From Sphingosinicella terrae (GTDB lineage: Bacteria; Pseudomonadota; Alphaproteobacteria; Sphingomonadales; Sphingomonadaceae): a stretch of 64,000 bases of DNA. The stretch covers positions 62,001 through 126,000 of the forward strand of contig NZ_QDFY01000005.1 of the NCBI RefSeq assembly GCF_003347635.1, in the 5' to 3' direction. The position numbers were made by a program, and so were the translations under genes. The notes beneath the pieces were generated by a model. It searched no databases. It saw only the letters and a list, made by a program, of their open reading frames with translations, and was not told the origin of the DNA. Positions 55,577-64,000 of the stretch are shown here, piece after piece (position 1 is the first letter of the stretch; the number at the start of each line of letters is the position of its first letter).

Positions 55577-58251
55577 GCCGCCGCCGGTCCGCCGCTTTCG
55601 CTCTCGGCCTCGGCCTGCTCGCGCTCGCTCTGCCGGCGGCCGGGCAGAACCCGCCGCCGGCCGGCCCCGACACGCGCCGCCAGGCGCTGCGCGACGCGGA
55701 GCGCGACCTGTGGAGCCCCGGCGAGAGCCGCGCGCTGCGGGCCTGGCTGGTCCGCGCCGCCGAGTCGCCGCTCGCCGACGAGGCGCGGCTGGCGCCGGAC
55801 GGGCCCGGCGCCGGCTGGGCGCCCTACGCCGCCTGGACCGACACGGTCGAGCTCAGCCCGCCGGCCGAAGCCGCGCAGGCCCGATTCCTCTATGCCGCCA
55901 CCCGGGTCGTGCGCGCCGAGGCGGGTCCGGCCGAGCTGGCGATCGGCAGCCGCGCGCCGCTGCGGATCTGGCTGAACGGCGAGCGGATCGGTGACGTCGC
56001 GGCGGCCGATTTCCTCGCCCGCGACCGGGTGAGGATCCCGGTGCGGCTGCGCGCCGGCGAGAACCGGCTGATCGTCCGCGCCGGCCACGAGAGCGGGCCG
56101 GCGCGGCTGACGATCCGGCTGCTGGAAGCGAACCAGCCGGTCGCCGAGGCCATGGCGCCGTCGCTGCAGGCGCGGCCGGATGGACGTCTCGTCGTGCGCA
56201 CCCATGCCGCGGCACCGCGGCCGGCGCAGGTCGCCGCCTTCGCTCCGGGCGGCCGCCTCGTCGCCGAGGCGGCGATCGGGGCCGGGGAGGGCTCGGCCTC
56301 GCTCGACGCCTCGGCCTGGCCGGACGGGCCCTACGAGGTCCGGGTCACCGCCGCCGACGGATTCGGCGCGCCGCTCACCTTCTGGCTGCCCTGGCACAAG
56401 GGCGATCCCGCCCCGGCGGCGCGGCGGCTGCTGAACCACGCCGCCGCCGCGCCGGCGGGCGAGGCGGAAGGGGCGCATATGCGCCTGCTCGCCGCCTTGC
56501 TGACCGACCGCGCCGGGGCCGACCTCTCCGCTCTGGCCTCTCATCCGGAGACGGTCCATTCGGTGCTGATGGAGGCGGCCGAGCTCGAGCTCGGACCGTC
56601 CGCGATCGCCCGGCCGTCGGGCTTCGTCCGGCTCGGCTGGATCGATCCGGTCGACGGCTCGCCCCAGTTCTGCCGCGCCTATCTCCCTGCCGGCTATGAC
56701 GGGGCCCGGGCGTGGCCGACCATCCTCAACCTGCACGGCTTCAACCCGCCCAACCCGCCTTATCTGCGCTTCTGGGGCGTCGACCGGCGCCACGATCCCA
56801 CCGCCGACCGGTGGGACCTGATCTGGATCGAGCCGCACGGCCGGGCCAATGCCCAATATGGCGGGATCGGCGAGCAGGACGTGCTCAACTGCCTGGAGGC
56901 GGCGCGGCGGCGGCTGCGCGTCGATCCGGACCGTCTCCATCTCACCGGGGAGTCGATGGGCGGCTCCGGGACCTGGCTGATCGGCTCGCGCCACCCGGAT
57001 CTGTTCGCGACGATCGCGCCGGTGTTCGGCGGCTGGGACTTCCGGCTGCATCCCGACGGTCCGTTCGAGGCGCCGGCGACGGCGATGCAGCGGTGGCTGG
57101 CCGAGGCGCATAGCAGCTTCGCCGGGGCCGAGCAGCTGGCCCACACGCCGGTATTCGTCCTCCACGGCGACTCCGACCCCGCGGTCGACGTCGCATTCTC
57201 CCGCCACATCACCCAGCGGCTCCAGCGCTGGGGCTATGACGTTCGCTACCGCGAATATCCCGGCTGGGCGCACGAGGACCTGCAATATCGCGACCAGGTG
57301 GCCGAGTGGATGCTGGGCCGGCGCCGCGCCGAGGCGCCGCGGACGGTGCGGATCCGCTCCGTCGACCTGGCCGGCGCGTCGGCCTGGTGGCTGCGGGCCG
57401 ACGGTGCCGAGCGACCGCTCGAGATGATCGAGGCCGATGCCGAGATGGTCGAGCCGGGCCGGCTGCGGATCGACACGCGCAACGTCGCCCGGCTCACAGT
57501 GTCGCCGCCGGCCGCGCTGCGCGGCGACGGGCCGCTGCGGGTGGTGTGGAACGGGCGGCCGCTCGAGGTCAGGCTCGACGAGACGGGGGAAGGGCGTCTC
57601 GCCCTGCCCGGCGCGCCGGACGGTCCGCGGCTCAAGCGCGCCGGGCTCGACGGCGGGCTCGCCAACGTCTTCGCGACGCCGTTCGCGATCGTCGTCGGCA
57701 CCAGCGCGCGCGATCCGGAGATGCGGCGGCTGACCCGGGAAAAGGCGGAGCGGCTGGCGGACCTGTGGCAGAGCTGGCAGCATGTCCGGCCGCGGGTCGT
57801 CGACGACAGCGCGCTGACGCCGGAGATGGAGCGCAGCCTGTCGCTCGTGCTGATCGGCGGGCCGGAGGCCAATATGGTCACGCGCCGGCTGGCGCGGCGG
57901 CTGCCGGTGCGGATCGCCGCCGACGCGGTCACCATCGACGGGCGCCGGTTCGCCGCGCGCGACGCGGTCGTCGACCTCGTCTATCCGAGCCCGTCGGCGG
58001 AGGGGCGCTACGTCATGCTCGTCGCCGGCACCTCGCCCGCGGGTCTCGGCCTGTGGGATCCCGGCGGCTACTGGCATCCGATCGCGGGCTTCCGCACCAA
58101 TTTCTACGACTGGACCCTGCGCGACGCCCGCGCCCGGCCGGACGCGCCGGGTGCGCCGGCGGAGCGGAGCTGGATCGCCTCGGGCCTGTTCGACCAGAGC
58201 TGGCGCCGCGACGACCGCTGGACGTTCATGGGGACGCCGGCGGCGCCTTGA
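55573..58251 (+). CDS. Large secreted esterase / peptidase-like alpha/beta-hydrolase
   Basis: The GTG start overlaps the RidA stop. The 892-residue product has a signal peptide (AAFALGLGLLALALPAAG), a beta-rich N-terminal region of about 340 residues (including RIPVRLRAGENRLIVRAGHESG), a central hydrolase domain (PTILNLHGFNPPNPP; nucleophile elbow HLTGESMGGSGTW; acid VLHGDSDPAVD; base GWAHEDL) and a C-terminal 230-residue module of unknown fold. It is akin to prolyl-oligopeptidase/PHB-depolymerase-like hydrolases. The substrate is unknown; the coupling with RidA suggests an amine-containing product. Confidence 0.87.
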   Translation: MSRRRSAAFALGLGLLALALPAAGQNPPPAGPDTRRQALRDAERDLWSPGESRALRAWLVRAAESPLADEARLAPDGPGAGWAPYAAWTDTVELSPPAEAAQARFLYAATRVVRAEAGPAELAIGSRAPLRIWLNGERIGDVAAADFLARDRVRIPVRLRAGENRLIVRAGHESGPARLTIRLLEANQPVAEAMAPSLQARPDGRLVVRTHAAAPRPAQVAAFAPGGRLVAEAAIGAGEGSASLDASAWPDGPYEVRVTAADGFGAPLTFWLPWHKGDPAPAARRLLNHAAAAPAGEAEGAHMRLLAALLTDRAGADLSALASHPETVHSVLMEAAELELGPSAIARPSGFVRLGWIDPVDGSPQFCRAYLPAGYDGARAWPTILNLHGFNPPNPPYLRFWGVDRRHDPTADRWDLIWIEPHGRANAQYGGIGEQDVLNCLEAARRRLRVDPDRLHLTGESMGGSGTWLIGSRHPDLFATIAPVFGGWDFRLHPDGPFEAPATAMQRWLAEAHSSFAGAEQLAHTPVFVLHGDSDPAVDVAFSRHITQRLQRWGYDVRYREYPGWAHEDLQYRDQVAEWMLGRRRAEAPRTVRIRSVDLAGASAWWLRADGAERPLEMIEADAEMVEPGRLRIDTRNVARLTVSPPAALRGDGPLRVVWNGRPLEVRLDETGEGRLALPGAPDGPRLKRAGLDGGLANVFATPFAIVVGTSARDPEMRRLTREKAERLADLWQSWQHVRPRVVDDSALTPEMERSLSLVLIGGPEANMVTRRLARRLPVRIAADAVTIDGRRFAARDAVVDLVYPSPSAEGRYVMLVAGTSPAGLGLWDPGGYWHPIAGFRTNFYDWTLRDARARPDAPGAPAERSWIASGLFDQSWRRDDRWTFMGTPAAP

Positions 58252-58336
58252 GTGGCAGTTTCGGCGGGCGGCGCGCGGCGGGGACGCGGTCGATCGGCAC
58301 GCGAAGCCGCGAAGACGCGAAGGGCGCCCCGATTGT

Positions 58337-59071
58337 TCAGCCGGGCAGGAACGGCCCCTTCGACGCCTTGCGCGCGCGGGCCGGCGGCTGGCCGGCGAGG
58401 GTACGGAAATCCCGATTCATGTGCGGCTGATCGGCGAAGCCGCTGGCCAGAGCATGGTCGGCGAGCGAAAGCCGGTCCGGCACCTCGGCGAAGGCACGCT
58501 CGAAGCGGAGCAGGCGCAGATAGGTGCGCGGCGCCATGCCGACATTCCGCGCGAACCAGCGCTGCAGCCCGCGCGGCGACAGGCCGGCGGCGCGGCGCAG
58601 ATCCTCGACGCGCAGGGCCGACAGGATGGCGAGCCCGGTCTCGCGCAGGCCGGCCGGCGCCTCGGCCAGCCGCCCGGCGAGGAAGGCGGAGGCGGCGGCC
58701 GGATCATGGAGACGCTCGCACAGGCCGAGCAGGTTCGGATCGACGATCGGCCGCCAGCTGCTGCGCAAGGAAGCGAGCGGCTCCGGGCTCAGCAGCGACC
58801 AGGTCCAGGGCCAGAGCCTGACCGCGTCGAAGCGCGATCCCCGGCCGACCGCGAAGGTCGCCGGCCGCTCGATCAGCCCGACCGCGAAGCAGGCCGGCTG
58901 CTCGCCGCCCCAGCGGGAGCGGCCGGCGCTGCGGCGGATGACCTCGACGCAGCCGTCCGGCACCGCGCGATGGTCGATCCAGAGCGGCCCCGCCGCGCCG
59001 GCATCGAGCGACCAGAAGGCCTTGACCAGGCCGGCGAGCGGCGCCGGCGCGGGATGCTCGGCATAGTCCAT
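58337..59071 (-). CDS. AraC-family transcriptional regulator
   Basis: The 244-residue protein has an N-terminal sensor domain (DYAEHPAPAPLAGLVKAFWSLD, DGCVEVI, DUF6597-like) and a C-terminal double helix-turn-helix (VEDLRRAAGLSPRGLQRWFARNVGMAPRTYLRLLRFERA; ALASGFADQPHMNRDFRTLAGQPP). It faces away from the DUF6265-like gene across 86 nt and may regulate it. Confidence 0.9.
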   Translation of the reverse strand: MDYAEHPAPAPLAGLVKAFWSLDAGAAGPLWIDHRAVPDGCVEVIRRSAGRSRWGGEQPACFAVGLIERPATFAVGRGSRFDAVRLWPWTWSLLSPEPLASLRSSWRPIVDPNLLGLCERLHDPAAASAFLAGRLAEAPAGLRETGLAILSALRVEDLRRAAGLSPRGLQRWFARNVGMAPRTYLRLLRFERAFAEVPDRLSLADHALASGFADQPHMNRDFRTLAGQPPARARKASKGPFLPG

Positions 59072-59157
59072 CCCGCCAGCAGAGCGCGAATGTCGCGTCC
59101 GTTCAAGACGCGCCGGCCGGAGCGTGCGAGACGGGAGTCGATGAAGAGGAGCAGGCG

Positions 59158-59607
59158 ATGAAGCTGATGCTGATCGGGTCGCTGCTGGCCCTTGCCGCGC
59201 CGGCGGCGCAAGGCGGGACGCTGGTGGACGCGCTCGGCTGGATGGCCGGGCGCTGGGAATCGGTCGGAGGCGAAGGCTGGACCGAGGAATTGTGGGCCGC
59301 GCCGCGGGGCGGAGCGATGATCGGCTTCAGCCGGTCCGGCCGCGGCGGCGAGGAAAGCGCGTTCGAGCATCTGCGGATCGCGCCGGGCGAGGACGGGGCG
59401 CTCGTCTATCTGGCGTCGCCGGGCGGGCGGCCGGCGGTCGTCTTCCGGCTGGTCGAGCGCGGTGAAGGCAGCGCCGCCTTCGCCAATCCGGACCATGATT
59501 ACCCGCAGCTCATCCGCTATCGCCGCGAAGGCGGGACGCTGACCGCGACCATCTCCGCGGCCGATGGCAGCCGGGCGCACACCTGGACCTACCGGCGCGC
59601 GGAGTGA
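59158..59607 (+). CDS. Secreted DUF6265-like protein
   Basis: The 149-residue protein has a signal peptide (MKLMLIGSLLALAAPAAQG) and landmarks LGWMAGRWES, WTEELWAAPRGGAMIGFSR, EHLRIAPGEDGALVYLASP, FANPDHDYPQLIRYRREG. These match the DUF6265 family of lipocalin-like domains. The function is unknown. Confidence 0.82.
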   Translation: MKLMLIGSLLALAAPAAQGGTLVDALGWMAGRWESVGGEGWTEELWAAPRGGAMIGFSRSGRGGEESAFEHLRIAPGEDGALVYLASPGGRPAVVFRLVERGEGSAAFANPDHDYPQLIRYRREGGTLTATISAADGSRAHTWTYRRAE

Positions 59608-59675
59608 GGCCGTTGGCCGCTTTCCCGGCCGCCGCCGCTCCTCTAGGATGAGGCGTCAGATCAGGAGACAGGGAG

Positions 59676-60101
59676 ATGGCGGAGACCAAGACCAAGGCCC
59701 ATGCCGCCAGTGTCGACGATTTCCTCGCCGCCGTCGCGGATCCGCAGAAGCGCGAGGACGCCGGCAAGATCCGGGCGATGATGGAGCGCCTGTCCGGCGA
59801 GCCGGCGACGATGTGGGGGCCGAGCATCGTCGGCTTCGGCCGCTACCATTATCGCTACGACAGCGGCCATGAAGGCGACATGTGCCGCACCGGCTTCTCG
59901 CCCCGCGCGAAGGAGATCGTCCTCTACGTCACCGACGGCTTTCCCCGCCACCAGGCGCTGATGGATCGCCTCGGCAAATACCGGACCGGCAAGTCCTGCC
60001 TGTACATCAAGCGGCTGTCCGACGTCGACGAATCGGTGCTGGAAGCGCTCGTGGCCGAGTCGCTCGACCATATGCGCGAGAAATATCCCGACGGCGCCTG
60101 A
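59676..60101 (+). CDS. DUF1801 domain protein
   Basis: The 141-residue cytoplasmic protein has the DUF1801 features DDFLAAVADPQKREDAGKIRAMMERLSGE, MWGPSIVGFGRYHYRYDSG, GFSPRAKEIVLYV and KYRTGKSCLYIKRLSDVD. The family has a YdhG/frataxin-like fold of unknown role. GGAGACAGGGAG lies upstream of the ATG. Confidence 0.88.
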   Translation: MAETKTKAHAASVDDFLAAVADPQKREDAGKIRAMMERLSGEPATMWGPSIVGFGRYHYRYDSGHEGDMCRTGFSPRAKEIVLYVTDGFPRHQALMDRLGKYRTGKSCLYIKRLSDVDESVLEALVAESLDHMREKYPDGA

Positions 60102-60195
60102 TCCGCCCACAGGCGACGTTCGACGGCCCCATTCATCCAGGCTTCACCTTGCGAGGCCGAAACGAAGGAAGCCAGCGACGAAACGACTTGATTCC

Positions 60196-60227
60196 TGCTA
60201 CAAACGTGGCATGCTACAAGAGTAGCA
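60196..60227 (+). promoter_or_regulatory. BlaI/MecI-type operator
   Basis: TGCTAC-AAGA-GTAGCA at 60212-60227 is a perfect inverted repeat, and a further TGCTAC half-site lies at 60196-60201. The spacing, the TACA core and the position ending 10 nt before the regulator start match autoregulatory BlaI/MecI dyads (ACTACA...TGTAGT type). Confidence 0.78.
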
Positions 60228-60237
60228 GGTGAGGAAC

Positions 60238-60654
60238 ATGATCGATTCACTTCCCCGTCGCGAACGCGAGATCTTCGAATTGCTGTGCAGCGCCGGCGAG
60301 GCGACTGCAGCCGAGATTCGATCGGCCATGGCCGATCCGCCCAGCTATTCGGCGGTGCGGACCTTGCTCGCCCGGCTCGAGGCGCGCGGCCTCGTCCGCC
60401 ACCATGCGATCGACCAGGCCTATGTCTACAAGAGCGTGCCGCAGCCCGCCAAGGTGCGGGAATCCGCGTTGAAGCAGATGGTGCGCACCTTCTTCGACGG
60501 ATCGGCGGCGAGCGCGGCCACCGCCCTGCTCGGCCTGACCAAGAGCCTGTCGCCCGACGAGGCCGCCGCCCTCAGGCAGGCGATCGACGAGGCCCGGATC
60601 GAGGGGGCCCGGATCGACGAAGACGGCAACCCCGAAGCCATGGAGCGCGAATGA
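60238..60654 (+). CDS. BlaI/MecI/CopY-family repressor
   Basis: I chose the ATG at 60238, preceded by AGGTGAGGAAC; a GTG at 60229 is an alternative. The 138-residue protein has the winged helix PRREREIFELLCSAGEATAAEIRSAMADPPSYSAVRTLLARLEARGLVRH and a C-terminal dimer region with VYKSVPQPAKVRESALKQMVRTFF. BlaI-type repressors are cleaved after a signal through the M56 partner. The gene overlaps the M56 gene by 4 nt. Confidence 0.93.
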   Translation: MIDSLPRREREIFELLCSAGEATAAEIRSAMADPPSYSAVRTLLARLEARGLVRHHAIDQAYVYKSVPQPAKVRESALKQMVRTFFDGSAASAATALLGLTKSLSPDEAAALRQAIDEARIEGARIDEDGNPEAMERE

Positions 60655-62366
60655 TGTTCCTCTCCTTCTTTGCCGAAATGGCGTGGAAGTCGGCGCTGGT
60701 CGCCGGCGCCGCCTTGCTCCTCGCCCACGCGCTGCGGTCGCGTTCCGCCGCGGACCGAACCCTGGTGCTTCGGATCGGCGTCATCCTGCTGCTGCTGCTG
60801 CCGGTGCTGGCGCTGGCGCTGCCGTCGCTCGAGATCGTCGCCTTCGCCGCGCCGGAGCCGCTGCCGCCGGTGCCGTACAGCGTCCCCGAGCTCCAGCTTG
60901 CCGGTTTCGGCGGGATGTCCTCGCCGGCGCTCGAGCCCACCATCTGGGACGATCCGACCCCCCTCGTCGTCCTCGCCTATCTCGGCGGGCTGGCCATGGT
61001 CGGCGCGCGGCTCGTCGCCGGACTGTGGACGCTGCGCCGCTGGACCCGCGCCGCGCGTCCGGTGGAATGCCCGGAATGGCTCGCCGCCTTCGACCGGGTG
61101 CGCTGGTCGGCCGATTGCGCCGAGCATGTCCGCCTGCTCGTCTCCGACGAGGTCGCCTCGCCGCTGAGCTGGGGCTGGCGCCGGCCGATCGTGCTGATCG
61201 ACCGGGACACGCTCGACCAGCCCGACGATGCCGAGGCGATCCTGGCCCATGAGGTCGCCCATGTCGCCCGCCGCGACTGGCCGGTGCTGATCCTGGCGCG
61301 CACGGCCGCCACGCTCTTCTGGTTCAATCCGCTCGCCTGGGTGCTCGAGCGGGAGGTCGTCCAGCAGGCCGAGGAAGCGGCCGACTGCGAGGCCGCCGCG
61401 CGAGTCGAGCCGGCGCGCTATGCCGAGACGCTGGTGAGCTGGGCCCAGGCCAATGCGATGGTGCCGGCGAACAGCATCGCGCCGTCGGCGCGGGCGCTGG
61501 GCCGGCGCGTTCGGGCGGTGCTCGACCGGCGGCTGCGCGAACGCCCCTCGGGCTCGGCCTGGACCGCGCTCGCCATCCTCTCCTGCCTGGGTCTCGGCGC
61601 CCCGGTCGCGGCGATGCAGCTGGTCGCGGCCGAGCCGCCGGCGCCGCCCGCCGCCCTGTCGCCGCCTTCCGCTCCGGCGGCGCCCGGCGTGATGGCCGTG
61701 CCGGTCCCGCCGAGCACGCTGGCCGCGCCCGAAGCCCCCAGGGCTCCGGCCGCTCCGACGGCGCCGGACGCACCGGAAGCGCCTGCCGCCCCGGGCGCGC
61801 ACCGCGCCTTCACCGTGGTCATCCCCGAAATGCCGGACCTGGAGCCGGTCCTGGCCGAGGTCCCGGCGATCGTGGCGTCCGCCATGGCGGGGATCGACCG
61901 CGAGGAGATGGACCGGGCGCTGCGCGAGGCCCAGCGGGAAATGCGCCAAGCCCACCGCGTCAACCGGCGCGAGCTGGAGCGGGCGATGCGCGAGGCGCGG
62001 CGCGCCCAGGCGCAGGCCCGGACGGTCAGCCGCGCGGAGATCGAATTGGCGATGCGCGGGGCACAGCGCGCGGTCCGCGCCGCGCCGGCCGCGGCGGCCG
62101 TCTCGATGATGCACGGCGCCGCCGGCATGGAGCATGGTGCCGCCGGCATGGAGGACGGCGCCCGCCGGATGGAGCGGGAAGCGGCGAGGCTCGAGGATCC
62201 GGACTATCGCGAGCGCGCCATCGCCCGCGCCCGCGCCCATGGCGAGACCGTCACCCATGAGGACCTAGTCGAGGCCGCCGAAGGCCTTCGCGAAGGCGCC
62301 GAGGGCATGCGGGAAGGCGCGCGCGAGATGCGCGAGGCCGCGGAGCGGATGCGCCGCGAGCATTGA
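60651..62366 (+). CDS. M56 family metallopeptidase (BlaR1-like) with long coiled-coil tail
   Basis: The 571-residue protein starts at an ATGA overlap with the repressor gene. It has N-terminal membrane helices (ALVAGAALLLAHAL; LVLRIGVILLLLLPVLALAL; LVVLAYLGGLAMVGARLVAG), the zinc motif HEVAHVARRDW (H200, E201, H204), FWFNPLAWVLEREVVQQAEEAAD and a fourth helix near 300-315. In place of a penicillin-binding sensor it has an Ala/Pro-rich linker followed by about 160 residues of E/R/A/M-rich helix (REMRQAHRVNRREL...REGAREMREAAERM) with short repeats such as HGAAGME. It should cleave the repressor on sensing a signal, perhaps envelope stress. Confidence 0.9.
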   Translation: MMFLSFFAEMAWKSALVAGAALLLAHALRSRSAADRTLVLRIGVILLLLLPVLALALPSLEIVAFAAPEPLPPVPYSVPELQLAGFGGMSSPALEPTIWDDPTPLVVLAYLGGLAMVGARLVAGLWTLRRWTRAARPVECPEWLAAFDRVRWSADCAEHVRLLVSDEVASPLSWGWRRPIVLIDRDTLDQPDDAEAILAHEVAHVARRDWPVLILARTAATLFWFNPLAWVLEREVVQQAEEAADCEAAARVEPARYAETLVSWAQANAMVPANSIAPSARALGRRVRAVLDRRLRERPSGSAWTALAILSCLGLGAPVAAMQLVAAEPPAPPAALSPPSAPAAPGVMAVPVPPSTLAAPEAPRAPAAPTAPDAPEAPAAPGAHRAFTVVIPEMPDLEPVLAEVPAIVASAMAGIDREEMDRALREAQREMRQAHRVNRRELERAMREARRAQAQARTVSRAEIELAMRGAQRAVRAAPAAAAVSMMHGAAGMEHGAAGMEDGARRMEREAARLEDPDYRERAIARARAHGETVTHEDLVEAAEGLREGAEGMREGAREMREAAERMRREH

Positions 62367-62373
62367 GATCCGG

Positions 62374-62453
62374 CTTCGGCGGGCAGCCTCGCAGCCCGCC
62401 GAAGGCCAAGGGAGGGAATGGCGGGCGGCTGCTGGGCCGTCCGCCATTCTTTT
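62374..62453 (+). terminator. Two consecutive hairpin terminators
   Basis: CTTCGGCGGGC/GCCCGCCGAAG (62374-62404) is followed by GAATGGCGGGCGGC/GCCGTCCGCCATTC plus TTTT (62416-62453). The second has the classical T-run. They end the blaI-M56 operon. Confidence 0.85.
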
Positions 62454-62525
62454 CGCTTGAGGCGCCGCCGCTTCTCCACCATCCCAGTGCGAGGCGCCGG
62501 GAAGCGCGCCCGCACAGGGGGTCTC

Positions 62526-62615
62526 ATGATCGGAAAGGCCATCACCTTCGCCGGCGCCGACGTGGTCGGCGCGGTCGCCATCGTCCATGCGATCGACGAT
62601 CCGGTCGAGGAATGA
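62526..62615 (+). CDS. Possible 29-residue small protein
   Basis: ATG at 62526 (MIGKAITFAGADVVGAVAIVHAIDDPVEE). The composition is protein-like and hydrophobic, but the ribosome site (AGGGGGTCTC) is only moderate and no family is known. Confidence 0.25.
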   Translation: MIGKAITFAGADVVGAVAIVHAIDDPVEE

Positions 62616-62649
62616 CGGCGCGCGACATGGGCAGGGCCGCCGCCCGGTG

Positions 62650-64000
62650 ATGCGCGCCCGAACAGCGCTGGCGGTGCTCGCCTGCTGGCTCGCGGCAGCC
62701 TGCGCCTCGGCGCCGCCGGCAGCGCCGGCCTATGACCTCGTCATCCGCGGCGGCACCCTCTACGACGGCAGCGGCGCCGCGCCCTTTGTCGGCGACGTCG
62801 CGATCCAGGACGACCGCATCGCCTATGTCGGGCCGTCGGCGCCGGGGACGGGCCGGCGGGAAGTGACGGCAAACGGCCTCGCCGTCGCCCCCGGCTTCAT
62901 CAACATGCTCAGCTGGTCGACCGAGTCGCTGATCGAGGACGGCCGCAGCCAGAGCGAGATCCGCCAGGGCGTCACCCTCCAGGTAATGGGCGAAGGCTCG
63001 TCGATGGGACCGCTCAACGACGAGATGAAGCGGCTGGAGCAGTCGCGCCAGGGCGACATACGCTATCCGATCGCCTGGACCAGCCTCGGCGAGTATCTCG
63101 AGCATCTCGAGCGGCGCGGCGTCTCGACCAATGTCGCGAGCTTCGTCGGCGCGGCGACGGTGAGGGTCCACGAGCTCGGCGAGGACGACGTCGATCCCGA
63201 TGCGGCGCAGCTCGCCCGGATGCGCGCGCTCGTCCGTGCGGCGATGGACGAGGGGGCGATGGGCGTCGGCAGCTCGCTCATCTACGCGCCCGGCAGCTTC
63301 GCCGAGACCGACGAGCTCGTCGCCCTGGTCGAGGAGGCCGGGCGTTGCGGCGGCATGTACGTCACCCACATGCGATCGGAGGGGGATTCCATCCTCCGAT
63401 CGATCGACGAGGTGGTCGAGATCGCCCGCCGCAGCGGCGCACCGGCGGAGATCTACCATCTCAAGCTCGCCGGCCGCGACAATTGGCGGCTCTATCCGGA
63501 GGTGATCGCGCGGATCGAGGCGGCGCGCGCCGCCGGCCTTCGCATCACCGCCGACATGTATACCTATACCGCCGGCGCCACCGGCCTCGACGCGGCGATG
63601 CCGCTCTGGGTGCAGGCGGGCGGCCAGGAAGCGTGGATCGCACGCCTTCGCGATCCGGCGATCCGTGCCCGCGTCGCCGAGGAGATGCGCCGGCCCGGCC
63701 AGGGCTGGGAGAATCTCTATCATGGCGCCGGGGCGGGGGGCGTCCTGCTCAGCCAGTTCCGCAATCCGGCGCTGCGCGAGCTCGCCGGCAAGACCCTCGC
63801 CGAGGTCGCGGCAATGCGCGGCAAGAGCCCCGAGGAGACGGCGATGGACCTCGTCGTCGAAGACGAGAGCCGGGTCGGGGCGATCTATTTCCTGATGTCG
63901 GAGGACAATGTCCGCCGCCAGATCGCTTTGCCCTGGATGAGCTTCGGCTCCGACGCGGCCAGCATGGCGACCGAGGGCGTGTTCCTGAACGGCCACCCGC
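62650..64000 (+). CDS. N-acyl-D-amino-acid deacylase-like lipoprotein (3' end outside window)
   Basis: From the ATG at 62650 the frame is open to the window end (450 codons). The leader ends LAAACAS, a lipobox. The body reads YDLVIRGGTLYDGSG, VGSSLIYAPGSFAETDEL, YVTHMRSEGDSI, EIYHLKLAG and SFGSDAASMAT, the layout of D-aminoacylases. At the usual PGFIDxHxHxD metal site it has APGFINMLSWSTES, so the HxH ligands are absent; metal binding must rely on later histidines, or the protein is a distinct subgroup. It probably acts on N-acylated D-amino acids or peptides in the periplasm. Confidence 0.85.
   Translation, partial: MRARTALAVLACWLAAACASAPPAAPAYDLVIRGGTLYDGSGAAPFVGDVAIQDDRIAYVGPSAPGTGRREVTANGLAVAPGFINMLSWSTESLIEDGRSQSEIRQGVTLQVMGEGSSMGPLNDEMKRLEQSRQGDIRYPIAWTSLGEYLEHLERRGVSTNVASFVGAATVRVHELGEDDVDPDAAQLARMRALVRAAMDEGAMGVGSSLIYAPGSFAETDELVALVEEAGRCGGMYVTHMRSEGDSILRSIDEVVEIARRSGAPAEIYHLKLAGRDNWRLYPEVIARIEAARAAGLRITADMYTYTAGATGLDAAMPLWVQAGGQEAWIARLRDPAIRARVAEEMRRPGQGWENLYHGAGAGGVLLSQFRNPALRELAGKTLAEVAAMRGKSPEETAMDLVVEDESRVGAIYFLMSEDNVRRQIALPWMSFGSDAASMATEGVFLNGHP

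Noticed and set aside
55468-58077. 869-residue minus-strand open frame opposite the large hydrolase
   Set aside because: Composition dominated by R, G, A and P without domain motifs; the plus-strand gene has a signal peptide and catalytic triad.

Overview
The window is high-GC DNA from a free-living alphaproteobacterium, most likely a sphingomonad (Sphingomonadaceae or a close relative). The evidence is two large TonB-dependent receptors, a FecI/FecR pair, many secreted peptidases and esterases, a UrcA-family protein, a UvrA of alphaproteobacterial type, and several dispersed palindromic repeat families. No rRNA, tRNA, CRISPR array or replication origin was seen.

Layout. 1-3928 (minus): a TonB-dependent receptor followed by a Tat-exported PhoD-like phosphatase that runs off the window edge. 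4069-10252: an M16 peptidase, a 3-mercaptopyruvate-type sulfurtransferase overlapping it tail to tail, a secreted esterase and a secreted hypothetical protein. 10293-23553: the largest coherent unit. It holds an ECF sigma factor, a FecR anti-sigma factor, an STN-type TonB receptor, an S9 peptidase, two tandem Tat-exported DUF885 metallopeptidases, a secreted amidohydrolase and an M1-like metallopeptidase. The five enzyme genes overlap by 4 nt at most junctions. I read it as a signal-controlled peptide import and breakdown locus. 23662-42411: mixed housekeeping and hypothetical genes: polysaccharide deacetylase, TonB-like protein, Gln-rich protein, esterase, ABC-F ATPase, Sel1 protein, two Cys-containing paralogues flanking an alpha/beta hydrolase, L-2-hydroxyglutarate oxidase, an exported TAP-like hydrolase, VOC protein and small membrane proteins.

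42518-45131 is an AT-richer island. It contains three tandem 37-bp repeats, a RloB-like gene, an OLD/RloA-type AAA ATPase gene and a displaced, diverged copy of the uvrA 3' end. It lies directly beside intact uvrA and is probably an acquired phage-defence cassette of the RloA-RloB/AbiL kind.

45168-64000: uvrA, which carries an in-frame palindromic repeat; a gene broken by a nonsense codon; a Kv-like channel; a sterol-desaturase/hydrolase operon divergent from a TetR regulator; UrcA; an exported RidA protein coupled to a large esterase; an AraC regulator; DUF6265-like and DUF1801 proteins; a BlaI-M56 (BlaR1-like) regulatory pair with a visible operator; and a truncated D-aminoacylase-like lipoprotein.

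Four repeat families recur between genes. One of them, a long palindrome with CCTCCCC/GGGGAGG ends, has entered two genes (21038-22324 and uvrA) without breaking the frame.
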